The notes under the pieces: generated by a model
What the model was told of the DNA's origin: nothing
The model's database searches: none
What the model saw: only the letters and a program-made list of their open reading frames with translations
Assembly: GCA_050015355.1 (NCBI GenBank)
Contig: JBEKBO010000141.1
Location: forward strand, 1-10,707
Length of the DNA: 10,707 nt
From: CAWBRT01 sp050015355
GTDB taxonomy: Bacteria > Acidobacteriota > Terriglobia > Terriglobales > Acidobacteriaceae
Direction: 5' to 3'
Shown: positions 5,526 through 10,707 of the stretch, in pieces
Numbering within the stretch: the stretch's first letter is position 1
How the letters are laid out: every line of letters begins with the position of its first letter
Program-made: the position numbers and the translations under genes

Positions 5526-7058
5526 ATGAAACGCATTGCGCCCCGGGCAGTTATCGCTCTGCTGCTGCTGTCGCTGGCCGCCGTCTGTCAGCAGGCGGCG
5601 CCGCACCCCTTACGTTTTGAGGTAACGATTTCGCGCACACTGGGAACTGCGCCTGTCTCGGGACGATTGCTCGTTCTGCTCAGCACACGCGAGCCTCACT
5701 GGGGCTATCTCACTCCTGGATTCGGTGCCTCCACCCGCAAAACCTGGATTGCGGCCCGCGAGATTGACGGCGTGTTGCCCGGGCAGACTGTAGCGGTCGA
5801 TGCCAACGCATTAGCGTTTCCGGCTCCGCTTTCCACCGCGCCGCCGGGCGACTACTACGCCATGGCAATGCTCGACGTCGATCACAACGCGGCCTATCGC
5901 TTCTTCACTCCCGGCGATCTGCGGATGAAGGCCGTCGCCCTCGGGCCTTTCAATCCCCGTACCGCCGGCAGCGTGCGGCTCACGCTGAACCAACGTGTGC
6001 CGCCAACAAAAACGGAGTCGCTTCCGCCGGGAATGGAATGGGCCGACTTCACCAGTCCCCTGCTCTCCGGCTTCCACGGACGCCCGATCCACATGCGCGC
6101 CGTCGTCGTGCTACCGCCAAGCTATAGCGGCACAGCGCGCCGCTTTCCAACCGTGTACCTCATCCCCGGCTTTGGGGCGACGGCAGACGATCTCCCGAGC
6201 ACCTTCGGCGAGCAGCTCTTGAACGAAATGTCCGACCGGCGCGCGCCGGAAATGATCTACGTGCTGCTCGACGAATCTCTGCCCACCGGCACTCACGAGT
6301 TCGCCGACTCGGTCAATAACGGACCCTGGGGAACTGCCCTGGTGAGCGAACTGATTCCCTATCTGGAATCGAAGTACCGCATGGACGCCAAGCCTGAAGG
6401 GCGCTTTCTTACCGGACATTCGTCGGGAGGCTGGGCCGCGCTGTGGCTGCAAATCACGTACCCGGATTTTTTCGGCGGCGCCTGGTCCACCGCGCCCGAC
6501 CCGGTGGACTTCCGCAACTTCACCGGACCCGACATCGCCGGCGCCAAGCCCGGAAGCAACTTCTACCTGAAGCCCGATGGCTCGCCATGGATGCTCGTCC
6601 GGATGCATGGCGCAGATGCCGAGTCGCTTCGCGACTACGCCCAGCAGGAGCGCGTGCTCGGCGACTACGGCGGCCAGATGTCTTCTTTTGAGTGGGTCTT
6701 CAGCCCGCGCGGCGATGACGGCAGGCCGTTGCAGTTGTTCAACCGCGTTACCGGCGCAATTGATCCCGCGGTCGCGCACACCTGGGAGAAGTACGACATT
6801 TCCCGCACTCTGCACGACCACTGGAACACGCTCGGCCCGAAGCTGAAAGGCAAGATCCATATTTTTGTCGGAACCGCCGACAGCTTCCACCTGGAGTCGT
6901 CCGTGGGCCTGCTCGACCAGCAGTTGAAAAGCCTTGGGGCGGATGCCGGGATCACCTACCTTCCCGGGCGCACCCACTTCAACCTCTACGATGGCGGGTT
7001 GTCAATCCGCATTGCGCAAGAGATGTACTCCGTCGCGCACGCAAAAAATCAGCGCTAA
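5526..7058 (+). CDS. Secreted alpha/beta-hydrolase, putative esterase (esterase D / PF00756 type)
   Basis: A 510-residue exported hydrolase. Residues 1-25 form a signal peptide (KR, then a Leu/Ala-rich core). Cys21 is not in a good lipobox (AAVC), so a lipoprotein is possible but not favoured. Residues 28-160 look like a beta-rich accessory domain. The hydrolase follows: a strand with FPTVYLIPGFGA (207-218), probably the oxyanion region, the nucleophile elbow GHSSGG with Ser299, the acid Asp452 (FVGTADSFH) and the catalytic His484 (GRTHFNLY). The triad is complete and in the order expected for the putative-esterase family. It likely cleaves carboxyl esters in the periplasm or outside the cell (carbohydrate esters such as acetyl or feruloyl are typical of relatives), but the substrate cannot be read from the sequence. 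It has its own promoter and no coupled neighbour. Confidence 0.87.
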   Translation: MKRIAPRAVIALLLLSLAAVCQQAAPHPLRFEVTISRTLGTAPVSGRLLVLLSTREPHWGYLTPGFGASTRKTWIAAREIDGVLPGQTVAVDANALAFPAPLSTAPPGDYYAMAMLDVDHNAAYRFFTPGDLRMKAVALGPFNPRTAGSVRLTLNQRVPPTKTESLPPGMEWADFTSPLLSGFHGRPIHMRAVVVLPPSYSGTARRFPTVYLIPGFGATADDLPSTFGEQLLNEMSDRRAPEMIYVLLDESLPTGTHEFADSVNNGPWGTALVSELIPYLESKYRMDAKPEGRFLTGHSSGGWAALWLQITYPDFFGGAWSTAPDPVDFRNFTGPDIAGAKPGSNFYLKPDGSPWMLVRMHGADAESLRDYAQQERVLGDYGGQMSSFEWVFSPRGDDGRPLQLFNRVTGAIDPAVAHTWEKYDISRTLHDHWNTLGPKLKGKIHIFVGTADSFHLESSVGLLDQQLKSLGADAGITYLPGRTHFNLYDGGLSIRIAQEMYSVAHAKNQR

Positions 7059-7106
7059 CCGTACCGAAGGAACTCGGAATCCCAGAGCGGCACGGAGCGG
7101 GACAGT

Positions 7107-7144
7107 CTCATGGGATCCTTCGCTTCGCTCAGGATGACATCCTG
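7107..7144. repeat. Short dispersed repeat ending in a 15-base palindrome
   Basis: The stretch GGGATCCTTCGCTTCGCTC followed by AGGATGACAT has the look of a dispersed intergenic repeat that I associate with acidobacterial and some other soil genomes. A related copy (GCTCAGAATGACAT, 13 of 14 bases matching the end of this one) lies near 10570-10588. The right part, CAGGATGACATCCTG (7130-7144), is a perfect palindrome around one central base, able to form a tight hairpin after the esterase gene. It could act as a transcription end or mRNA stabiliser, but no U-tract follows. Confidence 0.5.
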
Positions 7145-7200
7145 AAACTTTTACCGTGAACTTACGGGACAACCACAAAAAATCTCGGACTTTTCTCCGG

Positions 7201-7229
7201 TTGACACCCGGGAATGCTGCTGGAACAAT
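7201..7229 (+). promoter_or_regulatory. Predicted sigma-70 promoter of the coiled-coil membrane protein gene
   Basis: A perfect -35 TTGACA (7201-7206), a 17-base spacer and AACAAT (7224-7229, four of six consensus bases) lie 32 bases before the start codon. The resulting leader contains AAGGAG at 7249-7254, seven bases before ATG 7262. This rules out the longer reading from 7214, which would begin inside the promoter. Confidence 0.65.
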
Positions 7230-7261
7230 CTCAGCATACTGACAGACGAAGGAGTTATTCC

Positions 7262-8092
7262 ATGTTAGAGGAACAACCAGCGTCGGAGCAGGCCGCGCAA
7301 GGCGACACCGTGTTGCGCAACGTGCTGCTCGGAGTTGCCGCTATCTATGTGGTTGTATCGCTTTTCTTGCTGTTTAGTCTGCGCAGCCGCGTGCAAGGTC
7401 TTGAGCAGAAACAACAGACGCTCGAGGCCTCCGACAAGGAACTCCGCGACAAGCTGCACCTGGCGAACAAGACCATTTCGGAGTCGGTGCAAGCTCTTGG
7501 CTCGAAGGTCGGCATGACCCAGGAGGAGATCGAACGCCGCACCGCGGAACTGCACCGGCAACAGCAGCAGGCTGAGGCCAAGCTGACGGCGGAGCAGAGA
7601 AAAACCCAGCAAGCAGTCTCGCAGGTTTCCGGTGACGTGACCGGCGTAAAGACCGATCTCGGAGGCGCCAAGCAGGATATCGCCAGCACCCGCACCGATC
7701 TTGAGGCGACCAAAGCCAAGATGGAAAAAGCTATTGGCGATCTCAATATCCAGAGCGGCCTCGTCGCCCGCAACCACGACGAACTCGAACTGCTCAAGCA
7801 CAAGGGCGATCGCAACTACTTCGAGTTCACGCTGCAAAAAAGCCAGCGCCAGCCGGTTTCGACCATCAGTATGCAATTAAAGAAGACGGACCCAAAGCGG
7901 TCGAAGTTCACGCTCAACGTCATCGCCGATGACCGCATTATCGAGAAGAAGGACCGCACCGCCAACGAACCGCTTCAGTTTTACACGGGTCGCGATCGCA
8001 GCCTTTGCGAGGTTGTCGTCTTCAAGGTCGACAAGAATTCAGTGTCGGGCTACCTGAGCGCGCCAAAGACGATTCAACCCCAGGCCAATTAG
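7262..8092 (+). CDS. Membrane-anchored coiled-coil protein of unknown function
   Basis: A 276-residue protein I do not recognise as a named family. The start at 7262 is set by AAGGAG seven bases upstream. Residues 1-20 are a polar cytoplasmic tail. Residues 21-40 (VLLGVAAIYVVVSLFLLFSL) form one transmembrane segment. Residues 44-180 are a long charged coiled coil rich in Gln, Glu, Lys and Ala, with a regular stretch at about 121-160 (VKTDL, AKQDI, TRTDL, TKAKM) repeating roughly every seven to eleven residues. Residues 184-272 look like a compact beta domain (YFEFTLQK, FTLNVIADD, LCEVVVFKV). This gives a single-pass anchor, a rod and a terminal domain outside the membrane, suggesting a spacer, scaffold or tethering role. 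The hairpin just after the stop (arms 8108-8114 and 8127-8133) has no U-tract. The end overlaps the opposite-strand YdcF-like gene by about 70 bases. Confidence 0.8.
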   Translation: MLEEQPASEQAAQGDTVLRNVLLGVAAIYVVVSLFLLFSLRSRVQGLEQKQQTLEASDKELRDKLHLANKTISESVQALGSKVGMTQEEIERRTAELHRQQQQAEAKLTAEQRKTQQAVSQVSGDVTGVKTDLGGAKQDIASTRTDLEATKAKMEKAIGDLNIQSGLVARNHDELELLKHKGDRNYFEFTLQKSQRQPVSTISMQLKKTDPKRSKFTLNVIADDRIIEKKDRTANEPLQFYTGRDRSLCEVVVFKVDKNSVSGYLSAPKTIQPQAN

Positions 8093-8720
8093 ACCGTTTT
8101 GCGAGGCGGGCGCTTGCTGCCAGGCGAGCGCCCAAATGGTTCGGACTCTTCCAGCGCTCCACGAGTTCCCAGTAGGCAAGCTTCTGCCATTCCAGCAGCG
8201 TTGTCTTGAGCCATTCCCGATTATTCCAGTAATCCTGCCGGAATTCGGTTTCGTTGTACGCCGCTGCGACTGACCACTCATATTGCGGTAGTCTTCGCTG
8301 GAAAATCGACAGTGCCCGCCGGGTGTGGTAGTCGGAAGTCACGATCAACACGCGGCGCGGACGCAGTGGTGCGAGGCATCGCGCCGCCTCTGCCGCCTCC
8401 GCAAACGTCGATTTCGCTGCAAGGGGGCATACGTGGACGCGGGCAGCCTGCTCCGGCGGCAGCGTCTCTATGTAGGTTTGAGCACTTTGCGCCACCGTTT
8501 TACCGAACGCCGGGCTGCGGTCGTCGGCATCGATAAAGAGTTCCCGGCCGAGCCCCGTCTTCAGCGCTTGTAGACCGCGGTTCAAGCGCCTATCGCCCGA
8601 ATCGCCTGCCAGCACAACGATGGCATCGGAGGGTACTGGGCGATCAACCACAAGGTAGCTGCCCGCCCGAGGAAGCGCGAGCGCAAGGGCAAGTATAAGG
8701 ACTGGCAGGATACGCACCAT
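8022..8720 (-). CDS. DUF218 / YdcF-ElyC-SanA family membrane protein
   Basis: A 232-residue protein with an N-terminal hydrophobic anchor or signal (residues 3-19) followed by the DUF218 Rossmann-like domain. Its hallmarks are SDAIVVLAGDSGDRRLNRG (31-49, the nucleotide-fold opening strand and loop), KSTFAEAAEAARC (103-115, normally ST.EEA/N), and VLIVTSDYHTRRALSIFQR (124-142, the family's TSDYHxxRA motif). ElyC and SanA relatives influence envelope and peptidoglycan integrity; the biochemical activity of the family is not settled. The C-terminal 25 or so residues (from about 208) are encoded antisense to the end of the coiled-coil gene and look unlike the family, so the natural stop may have been lost or moved. 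It starts at ATG 8720 with no clear Shine-Dalgarno site. It is divergent from the PilZ gene. Confidence 0.85.
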   Translation of the reverse strand: MVRILPVLILALALALPRAGSYLVVDRPVPSDAIVVLAGDSGDRRLNRGLQALKTGLGRELFIDADDRSPAFGKTVAQSAQTYIETLPPEQAARVHVCPLAAKSTFAEAAEAARCLAPLRPRRVLIVTSDYHTRRALSIFQRRLPQYEWSVAAAYNETEFRQDYWNNREWLKTTLLEWQKLAYWELVERWKSPNHLGARLAASARLAKRSNWPGVESSLARSGSPTLNSCRP

Positions 8721-8815
8721 AAAGAATCATCTGAACGTAAGACAAACATCTTAGCGCACCGAAGGGCAGTTCGGAGCAATAGCTATCAGTACACAGCCTT
8801 ACGTCACCTCATTGG

Positions 8816-8827
8816 TTACCGTGGTAA
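8816..8827. promoter_or_regulatory. Small palindrome between the divergent YdcF-like and PilZ genes
   Basis: TTACCGTGGTAA has five-base perfect arms around GT. It lies in the 170-base gap between the starts at 8720 (- strand) and 8891 (+ strand), where a shared operator could act. The arms are short, so chance is a real alternative. Confidence 0.25.
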
Positions 8828-8890
8828 TTCGGAAAAAGAACCGGTACTCGCGCAAAATTGATACATTGATTGCAGCTCAAAAGGTGCAAC

Positions 8891-9898
8891 ATGCAACAAG
8901 TGTCCCCGCGAGAGGGTCGGCGAGAACCCAGGTTTCCGTTGCAGATGCCAACCTTGGTGTTTGGCTACGACCGCTCTGGACGCGCCTTTATGGAGCAGGC
9001 GCAGACACTGGATATTTCCATCGCGGGCGCCCGGCTCACCGGTCTCAGCTCTGAAGTCGCGCCGGGGTTCATTCTGGCCGTACAGCAAGGCAACCGGCGT
9101 GCGCGCTTTCAGGTCCTGTGGGTGGGTGAGCCCAATACCGACCTGGAAGGGCAAATCGGCATGCAATGTGTCGAGGTCGGCGGAGACACACGCAAACGCA
9201 TTTTGTGTATCGAGCCCAACCCGGCAGAGCAGGCTTTACAGCGTTCTTACCTCGAGACCGCCGGTTACGAGTTCGCTTGCCACGCCGATTGGCGCCAAGG
9301 CATGGCAGTCTTCCAGGAATCGGCTTTCGACCTGCTTATGGTGGATGTTCCATCAGGGCACACCGAGTTAGGGGAGTTCATCAGCTTCGTGCGCCTGAAT
9401 TCGCCTCGCACCCGGGTCATGCTGCTCAGTAATAACCCCGGGCGGATTCCCGAGATTCTGCTCAACCAGGCCGACGGATTCATCGACAAGTCCAATTCCC
9501 GGCACGAGTTGCTGACCGTGGTGGAGGAAATGATCGGCGCGGGCAATCAGATCCGTTGGCCCCTGGCAAGATTAGCGGCACGTTATACCCTTGACGCGCC
9601 GGTTTCAATATTTCTCCGTCGCTCCGGCCTTCCCATCAGCATGCAAGGCAGATCAACCGATGTCAGCGAACTCGGGTTGGGTGCGGAGTTGGCCGAGAAT
9701 CTCGTACCCGGAGAACTTGTCAGATTGTGCTTTCGCCTGCCCGGCAATGATTTTGATTTGACGCCCCAAGCCACCGTCCGCCGGCGGTCGGGTTCGCGCT
9801 ACGGCTTCGAATTCGTCAGCTTCGAGCCTGCCCATTTCGAGGAACTCCGCCTTGCCTGTCTGAAGTTGCCCCGCATCAGCCTTCCCCAGCCAGTCTGA
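8891..9898 (+). CDS. PilZ - receiver-like - PilZ protein, predicted cyclic-di-GMP sensor
   Basis: A 335-residue soluble protein. ATG 8891 is favoured by AAAAGG six bases upstream; an upstream TTG (8870) is not. Domain order: PilZ at about 8-97 with RREPR (Arg10 and Arg14 of RxxxR) and DISIAG (41-46, DxSxxG). A CheY-like receiver follows at about 103-215 with CIEPN (Glu108 in the acidic pocket), candidate phospho-acceptor Asp152 (LLMVDVPSG), Ser180 (MLLSNN) and Lys200 (FIDKSNS). A second PilZ lies at about 225-325 with ARLAAR (Arg227 and Arg231) and DVSELG (257-262). Both PilZ domains thus keep the full c-di-GMP binding signature, and the receiver keeps most key positions although one of its paired acids is missing. 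Likely a signalling adaptor joining c-di-GMP to a phosphorelay or protein partner. No kinase is nearby. Output unknown. Confidence 0.86.
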   Translation: MQQVSPREGRREPRFPLQMPTLVFGYDRSGRAFMEQAQTLDISIAGARLTGLSSEVAPGFILAVQQGNRRARFQVLWVGEPNTDLEGQIGMQCVEVGGDTRKRILCIEPNPAEQALQRSYLETAGYEFACHADWRQGMAVFQESAFDLLMVDVPSGHTELGEFISFVRLNSPRTRVMLLSNNPGRIPEILLNQADGFIDKSNSRHELLTVVEEMIGAGNQIRWPLARLAARYTLDAPVSIFLRRSGLPISMQGRSTDVSELGLGAELAENLVPGELVRLCFRLPGNDFDLTPQATVRRRSGSRYGFEFVSFEPAHFEELRLACLKLPRISLPQPV

Positions 9899-9943
9899 AC
9901 ACCGCCTGCCTTCAGCCCTGCACGAGCGGGCGTCAGCTCCTGA

Positions 9944-10073
9944 GGAAACGGCCCTTTCCGGCAGTCGGCCACCGGCCCCCCGTGAACGTAATGTGCTAGA
10001 TTCATTTTCGGTGCTTGTGCGGCGCTTACAGCGCACCTTGCGCTATCAGCGGGGTCCCCGGCACGCGCCGTAG
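9944..10073 (+). promoter_or_regulatory. Leader region of the SET gene: possible terminator hairpin, -10 element, small upstream frame
   Basis: The gap after the PilZ gene holds a small hairpin (GGAAA 9944-9948 with TTTCC 9955-9959). A -10-like TAGATT lies at 9997-10002 without a recognisable -35. Eight bases on, GTG at 10011 opens a 20-codon frame ending at TAG 10071, with about six Arg codons. The transcript would also fold AGCGCA (10030-10035) onto TGCGCT (10039-10044). These could be a leaderless leader peptide with a hairpin controlling the SET gene, or chance. Nothing here is conserved evidence. Confidence 0.25.
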
Positions 10074-10103
10074 TTGCGCGTGTTGGGGCAAAGAAATCAA
10101 CCC

Positions 10104-10583
10104 ATGCGACTCATCGTCCGATCTTCTCCCATCCACGCCGCCGGCATCTTCGCCCTCGAGCGTGTCCTCAAGGGAACCAGAATCCTGGAATACACAGGCG
10201 AACGCATGGCGCACGAGGCCGCCGATGAGCTCTACAAGCACCGTCCTTACACTTACCTGTTCGGATTCGGCGGCGGTTCCAATGTCATCGACGGCTACGG
10301 AATGGCCATGTACGTGAACCACTGCTGCGATCCCAACTGCGAGACCGAGGAAGACGAGGAAGGCCGCGTCTGGATCGCCGCAATGCGCGACATCGACGCC
10401 GGTGAAGAGCTGACCTACGACTATTTCCTGTATGACGGAGAGGGCGATGCGCCGTGCACTTGCGGCACGCACAATTGTCGTGGAACGATGTATTCAAAAA
10501 AGGAAATGCGCAAACGCCAAAGAACTGCGAGTTCGAAAAAAACGTTGCGCAAAAAATCCCGGTCCCGCTCGGGCTCAGAATGA
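10104..10583 (+). CDS. SET-domain protein lysine methyltransferase with post-SET cysteines and a basic tail
   Basis: A 159-residue compact SET protein that should transfer methyl from S-adenosylmethionine to lysine side chains. From ATG 10104 (preferred over TTG 10074, though no strong ribosome site is seen): SSPIHAAGIFAL (7-18, SAM-binding GxG-like loop), ILEYTGE (27-33), YVNHCCDPNCE (70-80, the xNHSCxPN pseudoknot motif with Cys in place of Ser), GEELTYDYF (100-108, with the catalytic Tyr in ELTYDY), and the post-SET cluster CTCGTHNCRG (118-127), whose three cysteines plus Cys74 would bind zinc. All core motifs are intact. The last 28 residues (SKKEMRKRQRTASSKKTLRK and on) are dense in Lys and Arg, like a nucleic-acid-binding or histone-like tail. 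The final few residues are encoded by a repeat-like sequence. The substrate may be a basic DNA-binding or ribosomal protein; that is inference. Confidence 0.9.
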   Translation: MRLIVRSSPIHAAGIFALERVLKGTRILEYTGERMAHEAADELYKHRPYTYLFGFGGGSNVIDGYGMAMYVNHCCDPNCETEEDEEGRVWIAAMRDIDAGEELTYDYFLYDGEGDAPCTCGTHNCRGTMYSKKEMRKRQRTASSKKTLRKKSRSRSGSE

Positions 10584-10602
10584 CATTATTGGGGGTATTT
10601 AC

Positions 10603-10631
10603 TTGACGCCACCGAACGCAAGATGTAGTGT
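10603..10631 (+). promoter_or_regulatory. Predicted promoter of the IS1595-type transposase
   Basis: TTGACG (10603-10608), a 17-base spacer and TAGTGT (10626-10631) form a plausible but half-strength sigma-70 promoter nine bases before the GTG at 10640. The close spacing is again of the leaderless type. The element's terminal inverted repeat probably lies just left of it, around the run GGGGGTATTTAC at 10591-10602, but the other end is outside the window. Confidence 0.4.
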
Positions 10632-10639
10632 CCGGGGCT

Positions 10640-10707
10640 GTGAGCGAGGATTACCCGAGGACATTGCTCGAGGTGGAACGGCGCTTCAGCCGCGAGCAGG
10701 CCTGCGC
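10640..10707 (+). CDS. IS1595-family transposase, N-terminal fragment cut by the window edge
   Basis: From GTG 10640 the frame reads SEDYPRTLLEVERRFSREQA and then CA at the window edge. This is the opening block I know from IS1595-family transposases (YPxTLxEFxxxFxTExAC), which lies just before their zinc-ribbon and DDE domains. Only 22 codons are visible, so completeness, catalytic residues and element boundaries cannot be judged. The element lies immediately downstream of the SET gene stop (10583), so it inserted at the very end of, or just after, that gene. Confidence 0.72.
   Translation, partial: MSEDYPRTLLEVERRFSREQAC

Noticed and set aside
6111..6977. 288-codon minus-strand frame opposite the esterase
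   Set aside because: Antisense shadow; the plus strand has signal peptide and full catalytic triad, the minus frame has no motif.
7265..7876. 203-codon minus-strand frame opposite the coiled-coil gene
   Set aside because: Leu-rich product is the antisense image of Gln/Lys/Glu-rich coiled-coil codons; the plus gene has promoter and ribosome site.
8108..8133. GGGCGCT/AGCGCCC hairpin after the coiled-coil gene as intrinsic terminator
   Set aside because: Stem is good, but no U-tract follows and it lies inside the opposite-strand coding sequence; may be coding constraint.
10026..10472. 148-codon minus-strand frame opposite the SET gene
   Set aside because: Shadow of a gene with every SET motif intact.
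1..10707. CRISPR array, toxin-antitoxin pair, restriction or other defence cassette
   Set aside because: No regularly spaced repeats and none of the gene products show defence-family motifs.

Overview
The window is GC-rich bacterial chromosome (by eye around 58-60 % GC). The gene set suggests a soil-type Acidobacteriota: a Tat-dependent xanthine-dehydrogenase-family enzyme, an Asp-His-Ser esterase, a PilZ regulator, a bacterial SET-domain protein, an IS1595-type element and short dispersed repeats ending in 'gctcaggatgacat'. This assignment is inference from gene content; there is no rRNA or housekeeping marker to prove it.

Left part (1-2973) is a worn mobile region. It opens inside an IS21-family istA transposase (+ strand) that breaks off near position 163. 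There it abuts, head to head, the truncated Tat-signal start of a molybdopterin-binding oxidoreductase subunit (- strand). That stub overlaps by 4 bases its intact [2Fe-2S] partner. After about 530 bases without a convincing gene comes a small two-HTH, excisionase-like protein. It overlaps a tyrosine recombinase that starts at TTG and is cut by an in-frame TGA, followed at once by ATG in the same frame. The recombinase ends 36 bases from the 3' end of a tRNA-Gln(CTG) gene on the opposite strand, the classic layout of an island integrated at a tRNA.

Middle part (3000-7060) is ordinary chromosome. A strong sigma-70 promoter drives the tRNA. A hotdog thioesterase is divergent from a two-gene operon of a small GNAT-fold protein and a cytoplasmic HExxPGH metallopeptidase-like protein. 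A secreted esterase follows. The thioesterase and the esterase both have a -10 hexamer only 7-8 bases before ATG, as expected for leaderless mRNAs.

Right part (7060-10707) holds a repeat, a membrane-anchored coiled-coil protein and a convergent, 3'-overlapping DUF218/YdcF-like protein. Divergent from the latter is a PilZ-receiver-PilZ protein in which both PilZ domains keep their c-di-GMP motifs. A SET-domain lysine methyltransferase with a post-SET cysteine cluster and a very basic tail follows. The window ends in the first codons of an IS1595-family transposase.

I see no CRISPR array, toxin-antitoxin pair or recognisable defence cassette. The least ordinary items are the split integrase, the IS21/oxidoreductase junction, the PilZ-REC-PilZ protein and the basic-tailed SET protein.
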